This document shows, piece by piece, positions 1-8,858 of a stretch of 50,673 bases of DNA. This DNA comes from Symbiodinium natans. Lineage: Eukaryota; Sar; Dinophyceae; Suessiales; Symbiodiniaceae. Both the position numbers and the translations under genes were made by a program. The DNA lies in contig CAJNDS010002834.1 of NCBI GenBank assembly GCA_905221605.1, forward strand, positions 397,501 to 448,173. Direction: 5' to 3'. The first letter of the stretch is position 1. Each line of letters starts with the position of its first letter. The notes under the pieces are model-generated. The model was given only the letters and a program-made list of their open reading frames with translations. It was not told the DNA's origin and searched no databases.

Positions 1-321
1 AGTAGAGCCCCTGAACCTTTAATAAATGTTGGGGCATTTTCCAAAAATATCGTGGTACCTCTAATACTTGAGTCCATATTGTAGGACCAACCAACAGCCA
101 TTGTTGATTATAATCCGGCTTAATAATTTGCCAACCCTGAACCCTAAACCCTATATAACTATACTATACCACCACCCCCCCCCCCCCCAAAAAAAAAAAA
201 AAAAGAGACAGCATAACAATAACAATAGTACACAAGTAAATGACATAAACATCGAACACATAGAAACAATCTGATTGTTAAGGTGGAAGTGGCGCCATGT
301 TTATGGTGAGTCCTGTTCAAG
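1..321. other. No gene seen; poly-C/poly-A run
   Basis: AT-rich text with short CCCTAAA traces and a C-run followed by an A-run near 173-204; a similar C-run/A-run pair recurs near 367-394. The short ORF here (68-274) crosses these homopolymers and is not credible. Confidence 0.6.
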
Positions 322-483
322 GTCTTGCTGATCCTAAACCCTACACCCCAGAAAATATACCATACTCCCCCCCCCCCCCCAAAAAAAAAAAAAACATTTT
401 GAATTTTAAGGCGCCTCCATTGGAAACATATTGAGGGTCCTGTCCATCAACCCTAAACCCTAAACCCTATATTGGGAATCCAG
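322..483 (+). other. Putative intron bounded by a direct repeat
   Basis: An 18-bp segment with one mismatch, containing AG-GTCTTGCTGATCCT, occurs at 318-335 and again at 480-497, exactly 162 bp apart. Each copy has an AG-GT junction. The interval holds CCCTAAA repeats and a C/A homopolymer. Splicing at the two AG-GT positions would remove 322-483 and leave one copy. The upstream coding frame is not clear, so the intron call rests on the boundary duplication and the good open frame that follows. Confidence 0.35.
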
Positions 484-541
484 GTCTTGCTGATCCTGGT
501 GATCCTCCTTGGCTTCGTCGCCTTCAGCCTCACCGTGTGCT
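484..541 (+). CDS. Candidate exon encoding a membrane segment
   Basis: After the CCAG acceptor the frame reads VLLILVILLGFVAFSLTV, a run of hydrophobic residues typical of a transmembrane helix, with mostly C/G third positions. A GT donor may lie at 542. It is followed by AT-rich repeats, so only this short piece can be supported. Product unknown. Confidence 0.35.
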
Positions 542-571
542 GTCCGGGCACCCATTTCAGTTTTTTTGATA

Positions 572-650
572 TGAATATTATCATTATTGTTATTATTATT
601 GTTATTATGATTATTGTTATTATTGCTATTATTATTACTACTATTTTAAT
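572..650. repeat. AT-rich trinucleotide-like repeat (ATT/TTG)
   Basis: Simple repeat of TTATTATTG-like units. The hydrophobic ORFs on both strands (453-677 and 472-669) run through it and are artefacts beyond 541. Confidence 0.85.
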
Positions 651-759
651 TTTCAGTTTTTTAAAATAAATGTTCATACCTTTTCATTTATGTATTCTTA
701 AATAAATGTGTGTATATATATATATGTATTTTATTTACTTATTTCTTGGTCTATTTATT

Positions 760-1278
760 CATGTAAGGGGCGTTTAGGGTCTGTAGGGTTTATATAGGGT
801 TTATGAGGTTTACAGGGTTTAGGGTGTTTAGGGCCTTCTGTGGTTACAGGGTTTATGAGGTTTTTTCAGGGTTGTTAGGGTGATTGGGTTTATGGGTTCA
901 TAGGGCTTATGAGGTGCATAGAGTGTTTAGGGTTGAGAGGGTTTACGGGGTGGGAGAGTTTGTAGGATTTCTAGCGTTTATAGGGTCTATGTATTTGGTT
1001 TATTGGTTTGTCTTGGGTTTAGGACCGAGGGTCACCCATGCCGTACTGAAATGAACAGGGAATAGTTGGCCCTAAACCCGGCGCCCCAAACCCTAAATCT
1101 CGAACCCTAAACTCCAAACCCTAAACCCTAAACTAAAGGTTTTTTCGAAAACCCAAAACCCTAACTCCTGAAACCTACTCCCGAAACCGTACACCCTAAG
1201 CCCTAAACCCTAATCCTAAATCCTTAACCCCAAACCCCAAACCCTAAACCCTAAACCCTAAACCCTAAACCCTAAACC
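760..1278. repeat. Degenerate then perfect telomere-type repeat
   Basis: 760-1020 is a decayed GGGTTTA-rich stretch with variants such as GGGTTTATG; 1068-1278 is CCCTAAA orientation with many exact units. Orientation changes between the two parts. No credible exon is seen apart from a possible minus-strand micro-exon near 1025-1047. Confidence 0.85.
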
Positions 1279-1279
1279 C

Positions 1280-1375
1280 CGCAAGTCCGCGCAAGTGAGC
1301 TTTCGAGGTGTCGACTATAGCGACGACTTGCTGAACTTCTTGGAAGGGCCACTTTGCCTCGGTGGTGGTGTTGAG
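1280..1375. other. Exon-like island, strand unresolved
   Basis: A unique GC-rich island between a CCCTAAA tract and a TTTAGGG tract. Plus strand reads QVSFRGVDYSDDLLNFLEG; minus strand reads WPFQEVQQVVAIVDTSKAHL. Both are open with similar third-position composition, so I cannot choose. It is listed because it shows the typical island layout and the limit of strand calls. Confidence 0.35.
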
Positions 1376-1473
1376 GGTTAGGGTTTAGGGTTTAGGGTTT
1401 AGGGTTTAGGGTTTAGGGTTTAGGGTTTAGGGTTTAGGGTTTAGGGTTTAGGGTTTAGGGTTTAGGGTTTAGG
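1375..1473 (+). repeat. Interstitial telomere tract, TTTAGGG orientation
   Basis: About thirteen nearly perfect TTTAGGG units, following the exon-like island 1280-1375. A CCCTAAA tract follows at about 1618-1725, facing the other way. Confidence 0.95.
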
Positions 1474-1942
1474 GGCTTCGGGCTTTGTTCGGGATTTCGG
1501 GCTTTAGGCGTTTTGTGGTTCGGGCTTTGGGTTTGTGGGTTGAGGGTTTTGCCGTTGAGCGGTTGCATTGGGGGGGGGGGGGGTGGCGGGAGACACATCC
1601 CAAGCAACAAGGCCTGGAACCCTAAACCCATTTAGTGTTTGGGTTACAAGGGGAACCCTATACCCTATACCCTAAACCCTAAACCCTAAACCCTAAACCC
1701 TACACCCTAAACCCTAAACCCAAATTTAGCGTTTGGGTTAGAAGGGGGATTGCGGTGTAGTTACTTTTCGAGGGAGAAAGAGTTACCAAGAGTCCCCCCC
1801 CCTGCATTATGTTGGGAGTTCGTGGCTTGTGGTATGGAGCTGCAGCTAGACGGTTTTCTTTGGCTGGGGTTTAGGGTAGTTGAGGGTTTAGGCTTTAGTG
1901 ATTCAGTGGTTTAGGGTTTAGGGTTTAGGGTCTGTCTAGTCC

Positions 1943-2003
1943 TCAAGCCGCCAAGATCGAAGATCATCTCCTCGAACACGAGACGGTGGGGGCCCTTGAA
2001 CAC
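1943..2003 (-). CDS. Candidate internal exon (minus strand)
   Basis: Read from 2003 downwards, an acceptor CCCAAG-G is followed by VFKGPHRLVFEEMIFDLGG. About 86% of codons end in G or C by hand count, clearly higher than the competing plus frame (about 67%). Telomere-type tracts lie on both sides. The donor is uncertain (possibly GC or GA type near 1945). Product not recognised. Confidence 0.45.
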
Positions 2004-2315
2004 CTTGGGAGGGTTAGGGTTTACGTTCAGGGTTCAGGGTTCAGGGTTTAGGGTTTAGGGTCTAGGGTATAGGGTTTAGGGTTTAGGGCTACTAGAACCC
2101 AGGGTAGGTCCTTATTTCCTTTTTTTTCAGGGCGTGGGTCCGCCTATCTGAGGGCTGAAAACCTAGAACGTGAAAGGTTGTGAGGGAGCCCTAAACCCTA
2201 AACCCTGAACCCTAAACTCTGAACCCTAAAACCCTGAACCTTAAACCCTCAACGCTAAACCCTAAACCCTCAACCCTAAACCCTAAACCCTAACTCGTAC
2301 AAGTCTACAGTCCAG

Positions 2316-2372
2316 GTGTGTCAGCACGAGCAGCATGACTCCCGCTGGTGGATGTGTTCGGAGTTTTCCAGC
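2316..2372 (+). CDS. Candidate internal exon
   Basis: Acceptor GTCCAG-G is followed by VCQHEQHDSRWWMCSEFSS with about 79% G/C third positions. It lies between CCCTAAA (2190-2290) and TTTAGGG (2402 on). A minus-strand frame is also open, and no clear donor is seen. Confidence 0.3.
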
Positions 2373-2695
2373 CCCTAGAACCTTCAGCCCTGAGCACGAA
2401 AGGTTTTAGGGTTTAGGGTTCAGGGTTTAGGGGTTAGGGTTTTAAGGAACCCTGGAATCCCCTGAACAGGGGGTCTAGACATCCCTTAAGCAGCCAGTCT
2501 ATGTACTCATCACCGACTGCAAAAGCACCGCGACGGTGTTGGTTCGCCCTAGCTTGACTTCATATTACCAGCCATGTATCTCCGGCACGGCCAGGTCATC
2601 TGCGTGAAGCAAACAAAAAAACGCCTGTTGATTGATTGAAACCCTCACCCTAAACCCCAAACTTTCCTAAGTGTGTAGGCTGGATTGTCTTATAG

Positions 2696-2754
2696 GACGT
2701 CGGCAACATGCGCGTGAACTCCAAACTCAGACCTTGTGCCACATTCCAGGATGG
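2696..2754 (+). CDS. Candidate internal exon
   Basis: Acceptor TTATAG-G, then DVGNMRVNSKLRPCATFQD, then donor GG-GTCAAA. About 74% of third positions are G/C. Located between CCCTAAA near 2650 and TTTAGGG near 2920. Begins in phase 0 and leaves two bases. Product unknown. Confidence 0.45.
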
Positions 2755-3253
2755 GTCAAAACCCTATGCATCCAAAACCCGAAGCCTTCTATTTACCCCG
2801 TAATCTTCTTAACTAGGTACGTCCTCGATTTTTAACTTTCCCTTACTGTGTGTAAGAGGAGCATATTTGGGATTATTTTTCAGGGGCTTTTCGGGGCATC
2901 CCCGTGTAGAGTAATTGAGGGTTTAGGGCTTAGGGCTTAGGGTTTAGGGCCACTATGGGTCCACAGCTGAATGCCCATTGCAGCTCCGTCGCTCAACTTT
3001 AACCCCCCCCGACCTTTAAGCACCAAACTACTTGCCTAATTAGAACCCCCCCACCCCACAACAAAATGAGACAATTCTTCCTAATTATTACGGGCAGTTT
3101 TGGGATTGTCCCTTATGGTCTGGGGCTCTTAAGCAAACAGTAGCAAAGCTACAAGTCACGGAGTTTGGAATTGTGAGCCCCGAGTCTTGATTTCCAGAAC
3201 GGGCGTAGGGTTGTTAGTGTTTAGGGTTTAGGGTTAAAACCGTCCTTGCACAG

Positions 3254-3282
3254 ATGGATGGCGGGATGGAATATGCCTCCCG
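3254..3282 (+). CDS. Candidate short exon
   Basis: TTGCACAG acceptor, then MDGGMEYAS plus two bases, then G-GTAGGG donor. It could also be a first exon because it begins with ATG. A second short open piece, SDDCATQFCKTP, begins at 3323 after CCAG. The two are not phase-matched as drawn. Confidence 0.35.
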
Positions 3283-3374
3283 GTAGGGTCGGTTGGTGTA
3301 GGGTCGGAAGCCTCCGAACCAGTCCGACGACTGCGCTACCCAATTCTGCAAAACGCCGGATTAGGCATCTTAGG

Positions 3375-3520
3375 CCTTGTCATGGGGTCGGTACTACCCC
3401 TCTACCCCCTAGGCCCCCCCCCCCCCCCAATTAAGTATTTAGGGATAGTTAAGGTTCCTGATTTTAAGGTTATTTAAAGGGGGGAATGTAGGGGGGGGGG
3501 GGGTAGTAGGGAAACCCATG
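3375..3520. repeat. Hairpin element family A, copy 1
   Basis: An imperfect palindrome: left arm TACTACCCC plus C-run plus CCCTAGG-like text, centre AATTAAG..TATTTAGGGATAGTTAAGG, right arm G-run plus TAGTAGGGAAACCC. Close relatives are at 3922-4030 and 6745-6890. It looks like a small non-coding mobile or introner-like element. Confidence 0.7.
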
Positions 3521-3654
3521 ACCTTAGGGCTTGTTTGTTTTTGAAACGTTTACCATGTTCATAGCTGCCCTTGTTGCAGTGTTTTTTTTTTTCTGGGTGT
3601 TCGGCTAAAGGGAGCACAAACGCCAGGTTCCCCAATAAACCCCTTGCCGCCATC

Positions 3655-3855
3655 AGGGTGAGGGTTCAGGGAGGGATCAGGGTTCAGGGTTTAGGGTTTA
3701 GGGTCCAGGGTTTAGGGTTCAGGGTTCAGGGTTTAGGGTTAGGGTTCAGGGTTTAGGGTTTAGGGTCTAGGGTTCAGAGTTCGGCTTTAGGGCTTAGGGT
3801 TCAGGCTTTAGGGTAATTTAGGGTTTAAGGTTCAGGCTTTAGGGTTCAGGGTTTT
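3655..3855 (+). repeat. Degenerate telomere tract with GGGTTCA variants
   Basis: Mixed TTTAGGG and TTCAGGG units. The short ORF 3571-3756 ending in repeated GFRVQGL is a translation of this tract. Confidence 0.9.
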
Positions 3856-3863
3856 AACCCCAG

Positions 3864-3885
3864 ACCAAGTAAGTTCAAGTCCACG
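3864..3885 (+). CDS. Candidate micro-exon
   Basis: AACCCCAG acceptor, 22 nt (A plus PSKFKST), then a consensus GTGAGT donor at 3886. Short, but both splice signals are good. Confidence 0.3.
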
Positions 3886-3921
3886 GTGAGTCCAAAGTCT
3901 AAGTCGAAGCCCGGCTAAGCT

Positions 3922-4030
3922 TTGGTTTCCCCTACTACCCCCCGATCTATACTACCCCCCCCCCCCCCCCTAGGTTCCTCCCTTAGATAACCTCAATTAG
4001 GCTTAATTATCCCTCAATAGCCTTAATTAT
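3922..4030. repeat. Hairpin element family A, copy 2
   Basis: TTTCCCCTACTACCCCCC, a C-run, CCTAGGTTCCTCCC and a TTAATTATCCCTCAATAG core, in the same order as the 6745-6890 copy. It sits between exon-like islands, probably within an intron. Confidence 0.7.
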
Positions 4031-4035
4031 CATTA

Positions 4036-4154
4036 CCCTAAACCCTAAACCCTAAACCCTAAACCCTAAACCCTAAACCCTAAACCCTAAACCCTAAACC
4101 CTAAACCCTAAACCCTAAACCCTAAACCCTAAACCCTAAACCCTAAACCCTAAA
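4036..4154 (-). repeat. Perfect interstitial telomere tract, CCCTAAA x17
   Basis: 119 bp of exact CCCTAAA heptamers, followed by an exon-like island at 4194-4254 and then an oppositely oriented tract. Confidence 0.98.
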
Positions 4155-4193
4155 TGTCATGTCGTGGTTTCTGTGTCAGTTGCCTTAGCCAAG

Positions 4194-4254
4194 GGCGGCC
4201 ACGCAAGCACGTGATACGGCGCGCTCTTCGGTTGGCATGGATCGGACGAAGAAG
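4194..4254 (+). CDS. Candidate internal exon, strand not certain
   Basis: Acceptor TTAGCCAAG, then ATQARDTARSSVGMDRTKK, then AAG-GTGTGA donor; about 70% G/C third positions. A minus-strand frame (FFVRSMPTEERAVSRACVAA) is also open with about 65%. The island lies between a CCCTAAA and a TTTAGGG tract. Confidence 0.4.
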
Positions 4255-4292
4255 GTGTGAGGGCTTACGAAGCCTCTTGAGCCTAAGTCCAA

Positions 4293-4409
4293 GGGTTTAG
4301 GGTTTAGGGTTTAGGGTTTAGGGTTTAGGGTTTAGGGTTTAAGGTTTAGGGTTTCAGGTTTAGGGTTTAGGGTTTAGGGTTTAGGGTTTAGGGTTTAGGG
4401 TTTAGGGTT
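4293..4409 (+). repeat. Interstitial telomere tract, TTTAGGG x~17
   Basis: Nearly perfect heptamers with two variant units. Together with 4036-4154 it forms an inverted pair around the island at 4194-4254. Confidence 0.98.
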
Positions 4410-4412
4410 CAG

Positions 4413-4469
4413 CATCTCGAATCCAAGCATTCGCTAGTCAAGCACTTCATCGAGCGTTGGACAAATGCC
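4413..4469 (+). CDS. Candidate exon directly after a telomere tract
   Basis: The tract ends GGGTTCAG, which would serve as the 3' splice site, and the next bases read HLESKHSLVKHFIERWTNA. A minus frame is also open. Donor not clear. Confidence 0.35.
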
Positions 4470-4689
4470 CCCCAACCCCCCCGCCCAAAGAATCCCATAA
4501 CATTAAGAAATTCTTCCTGACATTAATGAATTCAGGCGACAAGACAACAACTCTAGAGCCAACCCAGAAAAGAGTGGGCCTGAACCCTAAACCCAGCCCA
4601 GAGTGGGGCCGTAGGGCCTGAACCCTAAAGCCAGCTCAGAGTAGGCCCTGAACCTTAAAGCCCAGCCCAGAGTAGGCGCTCAACCCTAA

Positions 4690-5022
4690 ACCACCTTGCC
4701 CAGTAACAGTAAGACGGCGACCTTGCCCAGCAAAACGGCGACCTTGCCCAGTAAAACAGCGACCTTGCCCAGTAAAACGGCGACCTTGCCCAGTAAAACG
4801 GCGACCTTGCCCAGTAAAACGGCGACCTTCGGGCACCCCCCCCCCCCCCTGCCCAGTAAAAATGCTACCTTCGGCCCCGAAGGTCGCCGTTTTACTGGGC
4901 AAGGTCGCAATTTTACTGGGCAGGGGGGGGAAGGTCGCCATTTTACTGGGCAAGGTCGATTTTTTTGACCGAACTGACCTTGCCCAGTAAAACGGCGACC
5001 TTGCCCAGTAAAACGGCGACAT
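4690..5022. repeat. Inverted array of a ~23-bp unit
   Basis: About six direct copies of CTTGCCCAGTAAAACGGCGA run from 4690 to 4830, a C-run follows, then several inverted copies (4880-4950), then two more direct copies (4975-5020). The array could fold into a large cruciform. ORFs on both strands (4636-5022, 4696-4968) are translations of the repeat. Confidence 0.9.
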
Positions 5023-5195
5023 ATATGTAAGAGAGGCTTGGGGTTTAGGGTTTAGGGTTTAGGGTGAGGATTCAAAAGCCTCTGGGCCTAAGTCCCAGCA
5101 TCCCTGAACCTTAAACCCTGAACCGTAAACCCTAAACCCTAAGCTGCCTGAGCACTGCCTCTACATTCTACAGAACCTTTCAATCTTCCCCTCAG

Positions 5196-5360
5196 CGAGT
5201 GGCTTTACGGAACCCAGAGCACCCTCAGATCAGCACCATGCATCATGCTTCTTGCAACCTAATCCGACAGCGCCCTGATGCTGGCAAACCATCTGCAGAT
5301 CCAGAATCCCCAAGCCCAAATTTTCATATAACTGAGCCCCAAGGCCTGAAGTGCTAAGCG
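5196..5360 (+). CDS. Candidate exon with good acceptor, strand unresolved
   Basis: A pyrimidine-rich TTCCCCTCAG acceptor is followed by a 54-codon open frame starting RVALRNPEHPQISTMHHASC. A minus ORF (5230-5415) is equally long. End uncertain. The island lies between repeat tracts at 5040-5145 and 5690-5785. Confidence 0.3.
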
Positions 5361-5429
5361 TTAAAACCTTAAAGATCCATGGTTGTTTGCTTCGCCATGT
5401 CAATGGCAGAGACAAAGTCTGTACCTAGG

Positions 5430-5540
5430 CCCTTATTCCCATTTTTTCTTTAAGGGTTTAGGGTTCCCTTATGAGCCTCGTTAACCGCCAAAAAACAGGA
5501 ATCCCCTCTTATTTCTAGGTTACACTCGGGTCTAGGTGGT
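5430..5540. repeat. Hairpin element family B, diverged copy
   Basis: Shares GCCCTTATTCCC, T-run, GGGTTCCCTTATGAGCC and TTTCTAGGTTAC with the better copy at 18085-18180. Confidence 0.5.
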
Positions 5541-5600
5541 TAGATGGCTTGGAGCGTGGTTCTCACACTTCTTCGCTGTGCCCGCGTGATGCCGGCACAG

Positions 5601-5666
5601 AGGCCACGGGGCAAAGGTTTCATTGGAGAGGTCGGTGACACCCGCTCGGCGATCTCAGCATTGAGG
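5601..5666 (+). CDS. Candidate internal exon, strand not certain
   Basis: GGCACAG acceptor, 22 codons in phase 0 (RPRGKGFIGEVGDTRSAISA...), AGG-GTTCAGG donor; about 64% G/C third positions. A 40-codon minus frame across 5540-5662 is also open with similar composition. Confidence 0.35.
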
Positions 5667-5689
5667 GTTCAGGGCCTTTGGAAACCAAC

Positions 5690-5960
5690 CCTAAACCCGA
5701 AACCCTAAACCCTCAACCCTAAACCCTCAACCCTAAACCCTAACCCTCAACCCTAAACCCGAAACCCTAAACCCTAAGCCCTAAATGCGAGCTGTTCAGG
5801 TACACATCCAAATCCCTGATCTGCGCACATGGCATCCCCCTGTATCCTCAGTCCTTCCAACACCCCAACAGTTCTTGGCACACACCCTGGACCCTAAACC
5901 CGAAAAGATACCCTAAACCCTAAACCCCAAACCCTAAACCCTAAACCCTAGACCCTACAA
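5690..5960 (-). repeat. CCCTAAA tracts around an exon-like island
   Basis: Heptamer tracts at 5690-5785 and 5885-5960. The island between them reads CELFRYTSKSLICAHGIPLY on the plus strand and may be an exon, but no clear splice sites bound it. Confidence 0.6.
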
Positions 5961-5969
5961 ACCCTAGAC

Positions 5970-6090
5970 TAAAACCCCTAAACGCCTTAAACGCGAATCA
6001 CCGTGGCGGAGTTTCCGGTATGGGGCCTTTCGCCATCCCGCAAAAATTGCAGATGCCTGCGGCTGCTTCAGGCTGCCTTTCGCCCTCTTT
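5970..6090. other. Exon-like island, strand unresolved
   Basis: Plus: RESPWRSFRYGAFRHPAKIA. Minus: PEAAAGICNFCGMAKGPIPE with an AAAG-G acceptor near 6080 and a CG-GTGATT donor near 5997. Third-position composition is about 60% for both, so neither is preferred strongly. Confidence 0.35.
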
Positions 6091-6186
6091 TAGGAGCTTA
6101 GGGTTTCGGGGTTTAGGTTTTGGGGTTTAGGGTTTGGGTTTAGGGCGTAGGGTTTCGGGGTTTAGGGTGATACATTCCCTTGTCTG

Positions 6187-6219
6187 CCCCCCCCGGGGGG
6201 GGGGGGGGGGGGGGGGGGT
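6187..6219. repeat. Poly-C/poly-G palindromic homopolymer
   Basis: A short C-run passes straight into about 24 G residues. Prone to slippage and to assembly error. Confidence 0.95.
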
Positions 6220-6521
6220 AATTTAGGACATCTTAGGAAGTACTTGGGGGGTCGAGGTGGTGTTTAGGGTTTGGGGCTAGAGGTTTCAACGTGGGGGGGG
6301 GGGTTCGCTATTAGGGGTACCTTCACGGGGTCCTGAATATAGGGATCCTGTTATTTGGGGGTCTGTATTAGTATGGGGGTTAAGTTCCCTTACAAGCGCC
6401 TTAAAACCAAAGGGCATCCTTTTTGTTCCTAGGTTACTCTTGGGTCACCCTAAACCCTAAACCCTAAACCCTAAACCCTAAACCCTAAAGCTAGGTTTTA
6501 GTGTTTCGGGCTTGGGTGTGG

Positions 6522-6596
6522 GGGCCACATGCAGAAGAGGTAGCCAAAGCTTCGGACGAGTCCGGGGGCGGCTCTCTGACAGATGGGCCTTTTCCC
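6522..6596 (+). CDS. Candidate internal exon
   Basis: The frame reads HAEEVAKASDESGGGSLTDG and ends at a CCC-GTGCTAGGG donor that runs into a TTTAGGG tract. The acceptor is not sharp; the start given is the first codon I would accept. Upstream is a CCCTAAA tract. Confidence 0.35.
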
Positions 6597-6702
6597 GTGC
6601 TAGGGTTTAGGGTTTCGAATTTGGGGTTTAGGGTTTAGGGTTTAGGGTGCAAGATTTAGGGTTGAAAGGAGTTAGGTCGGACTGGATGCCGACAGGGTGT
6701 AG

Positions 6703-6742
6703 AATTGTGATGCTTGCGGCTTGGTCCTGCAAATCCTCATGG
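6703..6742 (+). CDS. Candidate short internal exon
   Basis: GGTGTAG acceptor, NCDACGLVLQILM plus one base, then G-GTTCCC donor. It is directly followed by hairpin element A at 6745. Confidence 0.35.
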
Positions 6743-6744
6743 GT

Positions 6745-6890
6745 TCCCCGATTACTCCCCTCTACACTACCCCCCCCCCTCTAGGTTCCGCCGTAATTAA
6801 GGCTATTTAGGGATAGTGAAGCTTAATTGAAGTTATTTAAGGCGGGAACCTAGGGGGAGTAGTGTAGAGGGGGGTGTAGCAGCGAAACCC
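6745..6890. repeat. Hairpin element family A, best copy
   Basis: Arms of about 45 bp pair: CCCCTCTACACTACCCC...CTCTAGGTTCCGCC on the left and GGCGGGAACCTAGGGGG...AGTGTAGAGGGG on the right. The centre carries GGCTATTTAGGGATAGTGAAGC. Probably a non-autonomous element inside an intron. Confidence 0.8.
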
Positions 6891-6892
6891 AG

Positions 6893-7013
6893 GAAATCCT
6901 AAACGCAAGAAGGGCGATAATCACAAGACATCGGCTGCACAACTCAGCCTTTACTTACGTAAGTGGCCCCAGGACTTTCTGAGGCTTACGTGTCAGAGCA
7001 AAGCTACAACCTA
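6893..7013 (+). CDS. Exon-like island, strand unresolved
   Basis: After CAG the plus frame reads NPKRKKGDNHKTSAAQLSLY and stays open 40 codons; third positions are only about 52% G/C. A palindromic TTACGTAAGT gives a consensus donor on either strand. A minus frame reads AELCSRCLVIIALLA. Confidence 0.3.
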
Positions 7014-7014
7014 A

Positions 7015-7535
7015 AACTCCTACACCCTGAACCCCTAAACCCTGAGCCCCTAAACCCCTAAACCCCTAAACCCCAAACCCCAAACCCCAAACCCAAGGCA
7101 GGGTTTTTGGGGTTTAGGGCTAGGGTTTAGGGTTTAGGGTTTAGGGTTTAGGGTTTAGGGTTTAGGGTTTCGGTTTTTAGAGTTTTAGGGTTTCAGGGTT
7201 TTAGGGTTTAGGGTTTTTTTTGCTTCGAATCCCCCAACCCAAGTTGCTGCAGTAGGCAGCTCCCCCACCCTGAAGCGCACACCGAAACCCTAAACCCTAA
7301 GCCCTAAACCCCAAACCCTAAACCCTAAACCCTAAACCCTAAACCCTAAACCCTAAACCCTAACCCTGAACCCTAAACCCTAAACCCTAAACCCTAAACC
7401 CTAAACCCCTTCCTTCCCTTCATCGACAAGGTCAGTTCCCTTCCTAGAGACCCGGTTTTGTCGGACCCTTGGTGGGGTTTAGGGTTTCGGGATTAGGGTT
7501 TAGGTGTTAGGGTTTAGGGTTTAAAGTTTAGGGGT
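7015..7535. repeat. Telomere tracts of alternating orientation
   Basis: CCCTAAA 7020-7100, TTTAGGG 7115-7215, CCCTAAA 7285-7405, TTTAGGG 7480-7535. The small islands between them read VAAVGSSPTLKRTP (near 7250) and VSSLPRDPVLSDPW (7434-7473, acceptor GACAAG, donor TTG-GTGGGG) on the plus strand. Confidence 0.8.
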
Positions 7536-7739
7536 TTTGGTGAAAGTTGGCTGGAGAGCCTCTTTTCAGAGTTCCCTGAACCCAAAACCTCTAAAGCCCA
7601 AAGCCTCAACCCCCAACAGCCGTACACCTTCACAACCCCTGAGCCCCTCAAGCCCAAAAGCCTCACAGCCCACGCACTCAGGGGCCTCAGGGTTTCGGGT
7701 TTAGGGTTTATATAGGGTTTAGGGTTTCGGGCCACTTAG

Positions 7740-7832
7740 AAAAAATACGTGTGCGTGGAGGGATTGGCGCACCTATGGGAAAGCTGTCGGCGTGTCTGCC
7801 CTGAGAGCATCCTGCAAAAGAGCCACCAAAGG
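7740..7832. other. Exon-like island, strand unresolved
   Basis: Plus: acceptor CACTTAG, 31 codons in phase (KYVCVEGLAHLWESCRRVCP...), donor AGG-GTTTTAGGG. Minus: acceptor TTTTGCAG-G at about 7817, CSQGRHADSFPI, donor ATAG-GTGCGC. Because a strong minus exon lies at 8149-8268, the minus reading may be the right one. Confidence 0.35.
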
Positions 7833-8020
7833 GTTTTAGGGCCTCTAGGTTGGGATGTTCCCCCTTCTACTAACAGTCCTTAATGGGGATTAGAATAGGG
7901 GGTACTATAGTGCCTATGAAAGGACTGGTAGAAAAAGGTGCCCAACCTATAGGGTTTAGGGCTGAATAAGGCTTGATTATTTCCGCCCAGGACCCCAACA
8001 GTAGGGTTTAGGGTGACAAG

Positions 8021-8060
8021 TATGAACTGAGAGCCCGCAAGACCTTGACAATTCCAACGC
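8021..8060 (-). CDS. Candidate minus exon, downstream of 8149-8268
   Basis: Acceptor CACTAG at 8062-8061, then GC plus VGIVKVLRALSSY. Phase matches a donor at 8148 of the upstream minus exon (one base plus two). The end is uncertain. The plus frame (DKYELRARKTLTIPTP) is also open. Confidence 0.35.
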
Positions 8061-8148
8061 CTAGTGGTGCCCTTTTTTGTGGTTCTAGGTTCCCTAAACC
8101 CTAAACCCTAAACCCTAAACCCTAAACCCTAAACCCTAAACCCCGAAC

Positions 8149-8268
8149 AGACGAAGGGTTGGGTTTCTGTCTCTAGAGGCGGGGTCCCGTTTGCCATATC
8201 GGAGCCCTCGGAGCGGATCTCCGGAACGGAACGGAACTTGATCATCTTTGTCTTGTTCGCCGTTGGTC
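8149..8268 (-). CDS. Internal exon, minus strand
   Basis: Acceptor TTACCTAG-G, then 39 codons beginning PTANKTKMIKFRSVPEIRSE and ending ETETQPFV, then a GTTCGGGG or, seven bases on, GTTTAGGG donor. About 78% of third positions are G/C through the core, well above other frames. CCCTAAA (plus sense) lies at its low end and TTTAGGG at its high end. Product not recognised. Confidence 0.55.
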
Positions 8269-8636
8269 CTAGGTAACTGGGTTTAGGGTTTAGGGTTTAG
8301 GGTTTAGGGTTTAGGGTCTAGGGTTTAGGGTTTAGGATAAGGGGGACCCTTACAAGGGAACCCCTTCTTAACCCTCTTCTGGCTCTCTTAAACAGGGACC
8401 TTATTCAGAGGGTCTTTATCCCCAAGGGTCACTAACCCTATCCCCTAGGTGGGGGTGAAAAGGTCACCAACAACAGAAAGGGCACCCTAAGTATAAGATG
8501 GTTACTGGTAGCTACCAAGAAAAGCATAAGCCATCAACCCACCTGTTCCTAGGCTTCGGGCTTAGGCTTCGATGTCTTTCTGCAGTGTTGGGTTTCGGGT
8601 TTAAAGGATTTAGCAAGTGTAGGCTTTAGAGCGCAG

Positions 8637-8700
8637 GGCTATACCCGATACACTGCACATATCATTCTTCAGCTCTTAACGCCTTATCCCAAACCCCAAG
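8637..8700 (+). CDS. Candidate exon
   Basis: GAGCGCAG acceptor then GYTRYTAHIILQLLTPYP; followed by CCCCAAG and CCCTAAA units. End uncertain. Confidence 0.3.
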
Positions 8701-8772
8701 CCCCAAGCCCCAAGCCCTAAACCCTAAACCCTAAACTTACACCGCAAACCCTAAACCCCAAGCCCTGAAAAA

Positions 8773-8858
8773 ATGGAAGCCGCTGGACGGAAGGCGTGCC
8801 GCGGCATGGGACGGACAGCGTCGACGGTGGGGATGATGGAAGGCTGGGCGGCCTGGGC
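8773..8858 (+). CDS. Candidate exon with possible start codon
   Basis: ATG at 8773, then EAAGRKACRGMGRTASTVGM and on to GWAAW, mostly G/C third positions; a GC donor may follow (GG-GCACCC). It could be a first exon. Confidence 0.35.

Noticed and set aside
4690-5022. CRISPR array
   Set aside because: No unique spacers of constant size, repeats occur in both orientations, and the organism is eukaryotic.
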